From Alg239-R122 sp041746135 (GTDB lineage: Bacteria > Pseudomonadota > Alphaproteobacteria > Sphingomonadales > Sphingomonadaceae), in assembly GCA_041746135.1 (NCBI GenBank), contig JBGTHQ010000006.1:1-42266 (forward strand): DNA of 42,266 nucleotides, read 5' to 3'. Both the position numbers and the translations under genes were made by a program. Position 1 is the first letter of the stretch; every line of letters starts with the position of its first letter. Of this stretch, positions 1 to 7,173 are shown piece by piece. Under the pieces are notes generated by a model. The model saw nothing but the letters and a program-made list of their open reading frames with translations, did no database searches and was not told where the DNA came from.

Positions 1-96
1 TGGGGGAAAGCTTGTCGTAAAGACATCTTGCACATCATGTTGAATTATAGTATTTAATCGTAGTCAGGGAAATTCAGGAAAAGTCCTTGTAGTATT
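1..96. other. AT-richer DNA abutting the tRNA half; possible island end
   Basis: No gene is seen. The stretch is clearly AT-richer than the rest of the window and changes abruptly into tRNA-Gly sequence at about 97. If the tRNA half is an attachment remnant, these bases are the terminal part of an integrated element lying mostly outside the window. Bases 142-228, on the other side of the tRNA half, hold no gene or clear terminator either. Confidence 0.4.
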
Positions 97-141
97 TTGC
101 CAAGGTTGGGGTCGGGCGTTCGAATCGCCTCGCCCGCTCCA
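97..141 (+). pseudogene. 3' half of tRNA-Gly(GCC), 5' half absent
   Basis: From the anticodon loop TTGCCAA (anticodon GCC, 99-101) rightwards everything fits tRNA-Gly(GCC): 3' anticodon stem GGTTG (104-108), variable GGGTC, T arm GGGCG-TTCGAAT-CGCCT (114-130), acceptor strand CGCCCGC (131-137), discriminator T and encoded CCA (139-141). The bases to the left do not fit: 92-96 reads GTATT where CAACC is needed, and no GCGGGCG acceptor strand, D arm or D loop lies within 100 bases upstream. It is therefore a half gene. Tyrosine recombinases often use the anticodon-to-3'-end part of a tRNA gene as attB and leave such a half copy at the distal end of the inserted element, so this is read as an attachment-site remnant. 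Confidence 0.8.
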
Positions 142-228
142 ATTTCCTATAGACATGATCCGACACAGCATTTTTTGCGGTCTGATTTGCGCTGAGCTTC
201 CACAAAACTTTTCCTTTGAATTGCCGCG

Positions 229-951
229 TCAGAAATGCAGCGCCTTGTCTGCAAGATACTGATAATCATCGGCGCAGGCCGTATGCATTTCTGTCTGGGC
301 CGGGGTCAGCTTAACATCTTCGTCGTGATACGGGGCAAAGCCTGTCGAATTTTCGACCGATTTGTACCAATAGGGCGCCCATGCGCCATCTTCTGCCCGC
401 GTGCCTTTGGCCCATGACAGCATGGCGGGATCGAACCGAATATCCAGCGCATCGCACAATGCGGAAAGTGCGGGTTCCGGGGCGCGCAGGATATCGGCGC
501 TGTCGATCACCGCGATAGGACGCCCCGTGCTGTCCGAAAGCTTGTCATACAATATACGCTGCGCGGCAAATCCAAGATCGTCCACGTCAAACTGCACCCT
601 GCCCCTGGCATAGGAGGCAATCACGCGCGTCGGATTACGCAGCAGGAAAAAGTGCCGGCCATCATCCGCCCAGTCCATCGGAAAACCTGTTAACATATGG
701 TGCGGCATAAGTTTCAGGAAATGATACGCTTCACGCACCTCCACGTCGCAGCGCGCAGCAACTTTATGCGGATCGGTTTCGTGGGCGGCGAGCGTTTCGG
801 TGCGGCCCGGATGCGGCTTGCCGCTGACCGCCAGATAGGGTGCAAAAAAAGGTTCGTCCCATACCGCGCAGTCGGCGCGCGCGCCAAAACTGCGCATCAT
901 CGCGGTCGACAGGTTGCGCGGCCCCGACCACATGCAGATTTTGGTGCTCAC
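229..951 (-). CDS. sulfotransferase-like P-loop family protein
   Basis: About 240 residues. The N-terminus (STKICMWSGPRNLSTAMM) carries a P-loop-like SGPRNLST segment as in the small sulfotransferase-fold proteins that often accompany class IV aminotransferases. An LLRNPTRVIASYARGR segment resembles the PAPS 3'-phosphate-binding region of sulfotransferases. Substrate unknown. The GTG at 951-949 is preferred as start because it lies 10 bases after the aminotransferase stop and gives the usual short N-terminus; a longer version from 993 would overlap the upstream gene by 32 bases. It is cotranscribed with the aminotransferase (962-1876), so a linked role in amino-acid or keto-acid metabolism is inferred. 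The family is fairly clear from sequence, the activity is not. Confidence 0.7.
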   Translation of the reverse strand: MSTKICMWSGPRNLSTAMMRSFGARADCAVWDEPFFAPYLAVSGKPHPGRTETLAAHETDPHKVAARCDVEVREAYHFLKLMPHHMLTGFPMDWADDGRHFFLLRNPTRVIASYARGRVQFDVDDLGFAAQRILYDKLSDSTGRPIAVIDSADILRAPEPALSALCDALDIRFDPAMLSWAKGTRAEDGAWAPYWYKSVENSTGFAPYHDEDVKLTPAQTEMHTACADDYQYLADKALHF

Positions 952-961
952 GTGTTGTTTT

Positions 962-1876
962 TCATTGCGTGCAATCCAATAGCACAAGTTCACGATACAG
1001 AGTTTGTAGTCGCTGGGTTACAGGACCGCGCTCGCCGCTGCCGATCGTGCGCCCGTCAATTGAACCGACCGGGGCCAGGCCCGCGAACGTGCCGGTGGTG
1101 AAGGATTCGTCGGCGCTATAGCATTTGGTGAGAGGAAAACTTTTCTCGTAAACCCGGATATCATTGGCCTTGCACAAATCGATAATCTTGCGCCGCGTAA
1201 TCCCGTCGAGGCAGTAATCGCCGCTCGATGTCCAGGCCTCGCTCTTGCGCACGATAAAGAAATGAGTCGAGTTGCAGGTCGCGACAAAACCCTGCGGGTC
1301 GAGCATCAAAGCCTCGTCCGCGCCCGCCTCTATCCCCTGCACGCACGCGGTAATGCAGTTGATTTTCGACAGCGAATTGATGCTTGGATCCTGCACGTCG
1401 GCCCGGCCCCGGCGCACCGATACCGTCACCAGTTTCTGGGTACGACTGGCCACTTCGGGGGAAGATTTCTTGAATTCGGGCGCGATCACTATCGTGGCCT
1501 TGCCCACCACCACGCGCGGGTCCTGATACGGCGTGGTGCGCAGCCCGCGCGAGACCATCATGCGGATATGCACATTGTCATCCATATTGTTCGCCGCCAG
1601 TGTGTCATATAGCCGCGTGATCAATTCTTCGCGGGTCAGCCCGATGTCGAAGGCAAGCGCGGCCGCACCCTCCCACAACCGGTCGAGATGATCGTCCAGA
1701 AACGCAATACGGCCATGATGCACGCGCATCCCCTCCCACACCCCGTCGCCCAGCATGAAACCCGAATCGAAAACATTGACCACCGCCTTGTCGCGCGCGA
1801 CCAGTTCGCCATTGACGTTGAATTTCACCGCGTCATTGCGCGGATCGGGCTCATAGCTGTGGGTTCCAAAGGACAT
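962..1876 (-). CDS. class IV aminotransferase (branched-chain / D-amino acid type)
   Basis: PLP-dependent fold-type IV transaminase of about 304 residues. Visible hallmarks are DSGFMLGDGVWEGMRV near the N-terminus, the catalytic-lysine segment SLSKINCITACVQ, EALMLDPQGFVATCNSTHFF and a late TTGTFAGLAPVGSIDGR segment that binds the cofactor phosphate in this fold. The sequence resembles IlvE-like branched-chain aminotransferases, but D-amino-acid transaminases share the fold, so specificity is left open. Met codons at 1876 and 1885 are both plausible starts; neither has a strong Shine-Dalgarno. A sulfotransferase-like gene follows 10 bases downstream, probably in the same transcript. The divergent neighbour is the aldo/keto reductase at 2048. 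Confidence 0.85.
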   Translation of the reverse strand: MSFGTHSYEPDPRNDAVKFNVNGELVARDKAVVNVFDSGFMLGDGVWEGMRVHHGRIAFLDDHLDRLWEGAAALAFDIGLTREELITRLYDTLAANNMDDNVHIRMMVSRGLRTTPYQDPRVVVGKATIVIAPEFKKSSPEVASRTQKLVTVSVRRGRADVQDPSINSLSKINCITACVQGIEAGADEALMLDPQGFVATCNSTHFFIVRKSEAWTSSGDYCLDGITRRKIIDLCKANDIRVYEKSFPLTKCYSADESFTTGTFAGLAPVGSIDGRTIGSGERGPVTQRLQTLYRELVLLDCTQ

Positions 1877-2047
1877 GGCTTGCATGCTTATCGATTTGCC
1901 TACGCCGCACAATCCCAATTTACGGTCTTGGCTGTTTGGCCTGTGAACAATTTACCGTGCGGCGCGTTGGCACAGCATATTCGGAAATATATATTCTGGA
2001 CAATTTCCCATCAACCAATCTCCACACAAAGAAAGCGAGCATCCTTT

Positions 2048-3097
2048 ATGCAATATAATAAACTCGGCAATACCGGTCTTTTTGTCTCCGAACTGTGTCT
2101 GGGCACCATGACATTTGGCGGCGATGGCGGCATGTGGGAGAAAATCGGCACGCTGCAACAAAAGGATGCCGAAGGATTGATCGGCACGGCGATAGACAGC
2201 GGCATCAATTTTATCGACACCGCCAATGTCTATGCCGAGGGCAAGTCCGAAGAAATTACCGGACAGGCGCTCAAAAACCTGTCGGTGCCGCGCGACGAAA
2301 TCGTAGTGGCCACCAAAGCCTTCGGGCCGATGGGCGAAGGCGCCAACAGCCGCGGCAATACGCGCTATCACATTATCGATGCGGTGCAGCACAGCCTGAA
2401 ACGCTTGCAGCTCGACCATGTCGATCTCTATCAGATCCACGGGTTTGACGAAGCGACACCGATCGAGGAAACTTTGCGCGCGCTCGATACGCTCGTCCAG
2501 CACGGCCATGTCCGCTATATCGGCGTGTCGAATTGGGCCGCCTGGCAGATTACCAAGGCGCTGGGCATTTCCGAGCGGCTCGGGCTTGCCAGCTTTCAAA
2601 GTCTGCAGGCCTATTATACCGTGGCCGGACGTGATCTGGAACGCGAGCTGGTGCCAATGCTGCAGTCCGAAGGACTGGGGCTGATGGTCTGGAGCCCGCT
2701 GGCCGGGGGATTGCTGTCGGGCAAATATGATCGTGATGACAAAGACGGCAAAAACGGCGATGGCCGCCGCGCCGCATTCGACTTCCCGCCGGTCGACACC
2801 GATCGCGGTTTCGGCGTGATCGACGCCATGCGTCCGATGGCCGAGAAGCGCGGCGTTTCGGTGGCGCAGATTTCGATCGCCTGGCTGCTGCATCAACAGG
2901 CGGTGACCAGCGTGATTGTCGGCGCCAAGCGCACCGATCAGCTGGAAGACAATATCGCCGCGACCAAAGTCGAACTGGGCGAGGACGAACTGGCGAAGAT
3001 CGATGAAATCAGCGCGCTTCCGCGCGAATATCCCGGCTGGATGCTGGAACGGCAGGGCGAATATCGCCGCGATCTGGTTGAAAATTCAAAAACTTGA
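2048..3097 (+). CDS. aldo/keto reductase
   Basis: 349 residues, full length for the family. NAD(P)H-dependent reduction of aldehydes and ketones in the cytosol is the expected chemistry. The catalytic tetrad is visible in order: Asp and Tyr in FIDTANVYAEG, Lys in VVATKAFGP, His in DLYQIHGFD. Later cofactor-side motifs are IGVSNWAAWQ, WSPLAGGLLSGKY and the C-terminal VIVGAKRTDQLEDN that binds the nucleotide 2'-phosphate in AKRs. It resembles the group that contains general-stress AKRs and the Kv-beta-like proteins. The ATG at 2048 fits the canonical N-terminus MQYNKLGNTGL and has a GAAAGCGAG purine stretch upstream. The frame is open further upstream but that part is not family-like. Monocistronic, with its own terminator at 3110-3151. 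Confidence 0.9.
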   Translation: MQYNKLGNTGLFVSELCLGTMTFGGDGGMWEKIGTLQQKDAEGLIGTAIDSGINFIDTANVYAEGKSEEITGQALKNLSVPRDEIVVATKAFGPMGEGANSRGNTRYHIIDAVQHSLKRLQLDHVDLYQIHGFDEATPIEETLRALDTLVQHGHVRYIGVSNWAAWQITKALGISERLGLASFQSLQAYYTVAGRDLERELVPMLQSEGLGLMVWSPLAGGLLSGKYDRDDKDGKNGDGRRAAFDFPPVDTDRGFGVIDAMRPMAEKRGVSVAQISIAWLLHQQAVTSVIVGAKRTDQLEDNIAATKVELGEDELAKIDEISALPREYPGWMLERQGEYRRDLVENSKT

Positions 3098-3109
3098 GCT
3101 GTTGAAATG

Positions 3110-3151
3110 AAAGCCGCCGGTACTGCTTATCATACAGTTGCCGGCGGCTTT
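3110..3151 (+). terminator. hairpin terminator after the aldo/keto reductase
   Basis: Perfect 11-bp stem AAAGCCGCCGG (3110-3120) and CCGGCGGCTTT (3141-3151) with a 20-base loop, 12 bases after the stop. The trailing T-tract is short (the stem end plus TTG), so efficiency is uncertain. Confidence 0.75.
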
Positions 3152-3323
3152 GCCTCCTGCGGCCATTCGGCCCTCCCCATCAGCAATGCCTTTTTGGCTG
3201 GCATTGCCGCATCCTGAAATCCCGCTCCCCTGTTATCGCGTATTGCCGGGCAGAGCAACTATTCTCCCGCGCTGTTTCGGGGTGAGTCTTTTCCCTCGCG
3301 CTGGAGTGTCGATTGCGCGCCTG

Positions 3324-4058
3324 CTAACGATATTCCGGGTTGGGATGATCGAACCGTGCGCCATCGTCCCATGCCTCGCGGCTATTGCCATAAGCGGGCA
3401 GTCCGCCCGCTTCTTTCAACCGGTGCGCGGTATGCATCAGGTTCCATGCCAGAAACACTGAATTGCGCGCGGTGAACTCGCTGTCGAACCCGACCCGTGA
3501 GCCGTCGTCGTTTTCGTCGCCGTAGGAAGGACCGGGGCCGATCGGGCCGATCCAGCCGGCATCGGGTTGCGGCGGGATGGTATAGCCGATATGCGCGAGC
3601 GCATAGAGCATGCCCATTGCGCAATGCTTTACCCCATCTTCGTTACCAGTGATGATCGCGCCGCCCGCCTTGCCGTAAAACACGTACTGGCCCTTGTCAT
3701 TCATCTCGCCTGAGTGCGCGTAGAGCCGCTCGATAATCTTGCGGCATTCGCTTGAAACTTCGCCGAGCCAGATCGGCGTGCCCAGAACGAGTATATCCGC
3801 CGCCTTGACCGCCTTGCCGATTTTTGGCCAGGCGTCGGAGTCGAAACCGTGCTTGGTCATATCCGGCTGAACGCCGGGGGCGATATCATGGTCGACGCTG
3901 CGATACGATGTCACCGATACCCCCGCACCGCCCATGATTTCACGCACGACGTCCATCAGCGTATCGGTATGACTGGCTCCCGGCGAAGGCGTCAGCGTGC
4001 AGTTGATGAACACAGCGGACAGGCCGGAATAATCGGGTTTTTGCGGAGTATCGGTCAT
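3324..4058 (-). CDS. flavodoxin / NADPH-dependent FMN reductase family protein
   Basis: 244 residues with a flavodoxin-like fold: N-terminal strand SAVFINCTLTPSPGASHTD for the FMN phosphate, then ADILVLGTPIWLGEVSSECRKIIERL, the typical flavin-flanking segment of FMN-dependent NAD(P)H reductases, and KAGGAIITGNEDG. No membrane segments, so cytosolic. The start ATG at 4058-4056 has a good Shine-Dalgarno (GGAAGGAAA). Physiological substrate unknown; quinone or FMN reduction would be typical. It stands alone. Its upstream region holds three copies of GCAAAATTG (4117-4195), suggesting dedicated regulation. Confidence 0.85.
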   Translation of the reverse strand: MTDTPQKPDYSGLSAVFINCTLTPSPGASHTDTLMDVVREIMGGAGVSVTSYRSVDHDIAPGVQPDMTKHGFDSDAWPKIGKAVKAADILVLGTPIWLGEVSSECRKIIERLYAHSGEMNDKGQYVFYGKAGGAIITGNEDGVKHCAMGMLYALAHIGYTIPPQPDAGWIGPIGPGPSYGDENDDGSRVGFDSEFTARNSVFLAWNLMHTAHRLKEAGGLPAYGNSREAWDDGARFDHPNPEYR

Positions 4059-4116
4059 GAGCAGTTTCCTTCCATTGCCAGGAGTGCGCAGCGGTCGCCG
4101 CAAAAGTTACACGCGG

Positions 4117-4195
4117 GCAAAATTGACAAAGCCGCAGCGGCGACAATTTTGCAAGCCCGCAGCTGAAGCGGCGTTGCCGATGCAAAATTGACAAA
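4117..4195. promoter_or_regulatory. candidate operators: three GCAAAATTG repeats
   Basis: GCAAAATTGACAAA occurs at 4117-4130 and again, identical over 14 bases, at 4182-4195; between them CAATTTTGC (4144-4152) is the 9-base core in inverted orientation. The array lies 59-137 bases upstream of the flavoprotein start codon (4058), where operators are expected. The binding protein is unknown. The nearby Crp/Fnr regulator is one candidate, but the sites do not match the FNR consensus TTGAT-N4-ATCAA. Confidence 0.5.
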
Positions 4196-4203
4196 TGCGC
4201 CAT

Positions 4204-4344
4204 TTACCCCCGGTTTTCATTCCCGCCAGCCGCGCGGCCTTTCGTCTTATTTGCTCAAGGAGCAGTCCTAGCATAGGTGGTTCTGTGTAGGACAGCGATA
4301 CAAATCCACGTCTTGTTCAAGGACTTTCACGCAACGACATTTAC
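4204..4344. other. intergenic, no gene seen
   Basis: Between the repeat array and the end of the Crp/Fnr gene. GTCCTA (4265-4270) and TAGGAC (4288-4293) could pair around a 17-base loop but no T-tract follows in either direction. No coding signal is seen. Confidence 0.4.
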
Positions 4345-5076
4345 TCAAGCATTGGCAATATGCAAATACCGCTGGCTGAAATCGGCTTCGTGCGCAAGCT
4401 CGGCCCATTTTGCCACCATGATATGGCGTTTGTTGCGAACGATCAGCCCCGTATCGCTCAGTTGTTTAAGGACGCGATTGACATGCACAGGTGTCAATCC
4501 GGTACAATCGGCAAGATGTTCCTGCGTCATCGGCAGTTCAAAACTGTCATCCCTGGCCAAACCGATAGCTTTCAGCCGGATGCAGAATTCACACAGAAAG
4601 TGCGCAATGCGCGTGCGCGCGTCGCGTCGGCCGATATTGACGATCCACTCGCGGTAGATCGATGCCTCGACCAGCGCCTGTATCCAGATCGCGCGTGCGA
4701 TATGCGGCCGGCTCAGCAACAGATGTTCAAGCGTCGACTGACGTATATGTGCCACCGTTACCGTGGAAAGCGATTGTACATTGTGATCGGATTCATCGAG
4801 GAAAAGATTTTGCACGTCGATCATATCGCCGGGTATCTGCAACGAGATAATCTGCCGGGATCCAAATACGGTCAGCTTTTGCCGAAACGTAAAGCCGTCC
4901 AGAATGACCGGGCATGTGTCGGGATGCGTACCTTCGCGTATCAAATAGCTGCCGGCATCGAAGCGTTCGATGCGATGCGGCAGGTTTTGCAAAAAATCGA
5001 AATCGTCCGCATTCATGGGCGAGCGCAAAGACAGGCTTTTCGCCAGCGTGTCGAGACCAGGGGATTTTGCGAGCAT
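4345..5076 (-). CDS. Crp/Fnr family transcriptional regulator
   Basis: 243 residues. The N-terminal cyclic-nucleotide-binding-type beta roll is visible (RFDAGSYLIREGTHPDTCPVILDG; ISLQIPGDMIDVQNLFLDE), followed by a dimerisation helix and a C-terminal winged helix with the recognition segment MTQEHLADCTGLTPVHVNRV at about 176-195. The N-terminal cysteine cluster of oxygen-sensing FNR is absent, so an Fe-S sensor is unlikely; the ligand is unknown. Related alphaproteobacterial proteins act in stress or respiratory control, which cannot be fixed here. A striking 41-bp dyad (5155-5195) lies 79 bases upstream of the start and may be an autoregulatory site. Confidence 0.9.
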   Translation of the reverse strand: MLAKSPGLDTLAKSLSLRSPMNADDFDFLQNLPHRIERFDAGSYLIREGTHPDTCPVILDGFTFRQKLTVFGSRQIISLQIPGDMIDVQNLFLDESDHNVQSLSTVTVAHIRQSTLEHLLLSRPHIARAIWIQALVEASIYREWIVNIGRRDARTRIAHFLCEFCIRLKAIGLARDDSFELPMTQEHLADCTGLTPVHVNRVLKQLSDTGLIVRNKRHIMVAKWAELAHEADFSQRYLHIANA

Positions 5077-5154
5077 GTTTGCCTTCCAGATGACTTAGAA
5101 TAGCAAGGATTTGCCATGCCCCACGCATGCGTATGCGGTAACGAGTTCGTGCTC

Positions 5155-5195
5155 TATAACATGAGTTGCACAAAAAATGTGCGATATATGTTATA
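5155..5195. promoter_or_regulatory. nested 41-bp dyad upstream of the Crp/Fnr gene
   Basis: Exactly symmetric about base 5175: outer arms TATAACAT (5155-5162) and ATGTTATA (5188-5195), inner arms GCACA (5168-5172) and TGTGC (5178-5182), centre AAAAA. The inner GCACA-N5-TGTGC is inverted relative to the CRP half-site order TGTGA-N6-TCACA, but is of the size expected for a dimeric helix-turn-helix regulator. No GC-rich stem or T-tract makes it a terminator. Confidence 0.6.
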
Positions 5196-5251
5196 AAATG
5201 CACGCAAGCCGACTATTTGTTGCAATTAACTATAATTTCGCGCGGGTTTAT

Positions 5252-5440
5252 TCAGCTTTCGGCAGCGATGATTAAATGCTGGGTCGTTTTTTTCAGATCC
5301 AGTGCCTTTGCTCGGCGTGCATATTCGCTGGCGAGTTGCTTGTGCACATAGCGGATCGTCTCGTCTTGCGAATGCGCCACGATCAAGCGCTCTTCGTTTT
5401 CGCGCGCTTTCAGATATCGATAATCTTCCGACTGGTTCAT
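5252..5440 (-). CDS. small hydrophilic protein, function unknown
   Basis: 62 residues (MNQSEDYRYLKARENEERLI...), highly charged, probably helical, without signal or membrane segment. It resembles small uncharacterised sphingomonad proteins beginning with a SEDYRYL-x-ARExEER-like stretch, so it is probably real. CCTAGGACG precedes the ATG and may serve as Shine-Dalgarno. Its ATG overlaps the stop of a 48-codon ORF upstream (ATGA at 5440-5437), suggesting translational coupling. No function can be assigned. Confidence 0.6.
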   Translation of the reverse strand: MNQSEDYRYLKARENEERLIVAHSQDETIRYVHKQLASEYARRAKALDLKKTTQHLIIAAES

Positions 5441-5583
5441 GTTGGTCGTCCTAGGGCTTTTGGTAAGTGCACGCGGAGCGAGTCGCTGTCGCGGGCAAGC
5501 ATCAAAATAGATTGCAAAGCGTCAGGCAGCGTTAACCAATATTTAGCCCCATGCCATTTGATCGCAAGAGAAGAACGACTCAT
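5437..5583 (-). CDS. possible 48-residue peptide coupled to the next ORF
   Basis: ATG at 5583-5581, stop TGA at 5439-5437. The product begins MSRSSLAIKWHGAKYWLTLP and continues with a helical middle (ALQSILMLARDSDS). The stop overlaps the start of the 62-residue ORF as ATGA, the spacing used repeatedly by genuine neighbours in this window. The Shine-Dalgarno is weak (CTAAG). It could instead be an untranslated leader of the 62-residue gene. No homologue is recognised. Confidence 0.4.
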   Translation of the reverse strand: MSRSSLAIKWHGAKYWLTLPDALQSILMLARDSDSLRVHLPKALGRPT

Positions 5584-5617
5584 CTTAGCATATTTTTACG
5601 TCTGGCGATAGCGTGGG

Positions 5618-6082
5618 TTAACTTTCCAATGGGAAGCCCGTGCGCGGCTTGGCTTCTTTCAAGACGAAACTGCTGTTGATCGCCTTGATCCCTGGCAAAC
5701 GCCGTAGTTTGTCATTGGCAAGGCGTGCGAAACTGTCGAGATCGCGCGTGGCAATGACGAGCATATAATCGGCACCGCCCGTAACCTGATGACAGGCGAT
5801 AATCTCGGGCAGCGCCGATACCGCCTGCTCGAAGCCTTGCGTAATATCCTCGCTGTGATCGTCGATCTGTACGCTGATATAGGCATAGACATCGAGGCCG
5901 AGCGTTCTTCGGTCGAGCCGTGCGCTATATCCGCGGATCACGCCCGCTTCCTCCATCCGCTTGACCCGCCGCCAGCAGGGCGAAGCCGACATACCGGTTT
6001 GCGCCGCCAGTTCGGCATTCGAAATTCGTCCATCTTCCTGAAGAATTCGCAAAATTCGCGTATCTTCCTCGCTAATATTCAT
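5618..6082 (-). CDS. Lrp/AsnC family transcriptional regulator
   Basis: 154 residues, standard length. N-terminal helix-turn-helix: DTRILRILQEDGRISNAELA followed by QTGMSASPCWRRVKRMEEAG. The C-terminal RAM/ACT-like ligand domain includes YAYISVQIDD and IIACHQVTGGADYMLVI with the GxxD turn. Such regulators sense amino acids. It is divergent from phhA (6196), a common arrangement in which it controls phenylalanine catabolism; that target is inference from position and from the palindrome in the shared 113-bp promoter region. Phenylalanine or tyrosine is the likely effector. Confidence 0.92.
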   Translation of the reverse strand: MNISEEDTRILRILQEDGRISNAELAAQTGMSASPCWRRVKRMEEAGVIRGYSARLDRRTLGLDVYAYISVQIDDHSEDITQGFEQAVSALPEIIACHQVTGGADYMLVIATRDLDSFARLANDKLRRLPGIKAINSSFVLKEAKPRTGFPLES

Positions 6083-6091
6083 AAATGGTAC

Positions 6092-6165
6092 ATCCTTTCT
6101 TTTTAATGATATTATAGGAATATCTTACCTGTTTAAGGCTGTAAATAGCAAGGATTAGAAAGGAT
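6092..6165. promoter_or_regulatory. candidate Lrp/AsnC sites in the lrp-phhA divergent promoter
   Basis: A perfect AT-rich palindrome GATATTATAGGAATATC (6108-6124, arms of 6, spacer 5) sits between the divergent starts (6082 and 6196). It is flanked by a 9-base inverted pair ATCCTTTCT (6092-6100) and AGAAAGGAT (6157-6165); AGGATT is also repeated at 6151 and 6161. AT-rich dyads are typical of Lrp-type operators. Assignment is by position only. Confidence 0.55.
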
Positions 6166-6195
6166 TTTGCACTCTTTTCCTGTTATACATGGTCA

Positions 6196-7155
6196 ATGGA
6201 AAATATGCTGATTCACAAAGACACTCCCGCTGCGGATAGCGGCAAGTTCGATGCGATACCCGACCTGCCTGCCGCAACGTTTACCGCACCGCTCGCCAAA
6301 CCCTCCCATGTCGGCAACGACTGGCTGGAACCGAAGCAGCGCAGCTATACCCGTGAGGACGACCGGATCTGGGACGATCTGTTCGCACGGCAGATGGGTA
6401 TATTGCCGGGCCGGGCCTGCAGCGCGTTTATCGACGGGCTGAAGCGGCTCGATCTCGGCAAAGGCGGCGTGCCCGACTTTGCGGAAATGAGCGAGGAGCT
6501 GGACGCGATTACCGGCTGGCAGGTCGTGCCCGTGCCGATGCTGATTCCCGATCACGTGTTTTTCTGGCATCTTGCCAACCGTCGTTTCCCGGCGGGCAAT
6601 TTCATCCGCACACGCGAAACGTTTGATTATATCCAGGAACCCGACGTATTTCACGACGTGTTCGGCCATGTGCCGCTGCTCACCGACCCGGTCTTTGCCG
6701 ACTATATGGCCGCCTATGGCCGGGCGGGGTGGAAAGCAATGCGGCATAACCGGCTCAAAGCGCTCAGCGCGCTGTACTGGTACACTGTCGAATTCGGCCT
6801 GATCCGCGAAGCGGACGGCATCAAATCCTATGGCGCGGGCATATTGTCCGGGCCGACCGAGGCGGTATTCGCGGTCGAAGCCAGATCGCCCAACCGCATC
6901 CATCTCGACGTCGAGCGCGTGATGCGCACCGATTACGTCATATCCGACCTGCAACCGACCTATTTCGTGATCGACAGTTTCGACGAGTTGTTTGCGATGA
7001 CGGTCGACCGCGATTTCAACGACATTTACGAATCGCTCGACGCGGGTTTTACCTATGCCAACAGCGCAGTATTGCCGGACGACAGGGTCTACCAGAAAGG
7101 CACGCAGGAATATGCGCTGCGCGGCGGTGCCGCTTCACTTGCGGCCCCGGTCTGA
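6196..7155 (+). CDS. phhA: phenylalanine 4-hydroxylase
   Basis: 319 residues; tetrahydropterin- and Fe(II)-dependent conversion of L-phenylalanine to L-tyrosine in the cytosol. The facial triad is visible: His153 and His158 in PDVFHDVFGHVPLL and Glu199 in YWYTVEFGL, with the 5- and 41-residue spacings of the bacterial enzymes. Also seen are IPDHVFFWHLANRRFP and KSYGAGILSGPTEA. It lacks the N-terminal ACT regulatory domain of mammalian PAH, as usual in bacteria. ATG at 6196 or 6205 may be used. Divergent from an AsnC/Lrp regulator; pabBC starts 18 bases after its stop, so it probably heads the operon phhA-pabBC-aminotransferase. Confidence 0.96.
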   Translation: MENMLIHKDTPAADSGKFDAIPDLPAATFTAPLAKPSHVGNDWLEPKQRSYTREDDRIWDDLFARQMGILPGRACSAFIDGLKRLDLGKGGVPDFAEMSEELDAITGWQVVPVPMLIPDHVFFWHLANRRFPAGNFIRTRETFDYIQEPDVFHDVFGHVPLLTDPVFADYMAAYGRAGWKAMRHNRLKALSALYWYTVEFGLIREADGIKSYGAGILSGPTEAVFAVEARSPNRIHLDVERVMRTDYVISDLQPTYFVIDSFDELFAMTVDRDFNDIYESLDAGFTYANSAVLPDDRVYQKGTQEYALRGGAASLAAPV

Positions 7156-7173
7156 GCCCCTATAAGCGGGCAC

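Noticed and set aside
1..141. Complete tRNA-Gly, tRNA with group I intron, or permuted tmRNA
   Set aside because: No 5' half, no matching acceptor strand or exon-boundary pairing upstream, and no tag-coding region or second piece downstream. The attachment-remnant reading needs fewer assumptions.
1952..2896. Long minus-strand ORF (314 codons)
   Set aside because: Fully antisense to a conserved aldo/keto reductase; its long frame is a by-product of the coding strand's codon bias and shows no family motifs.
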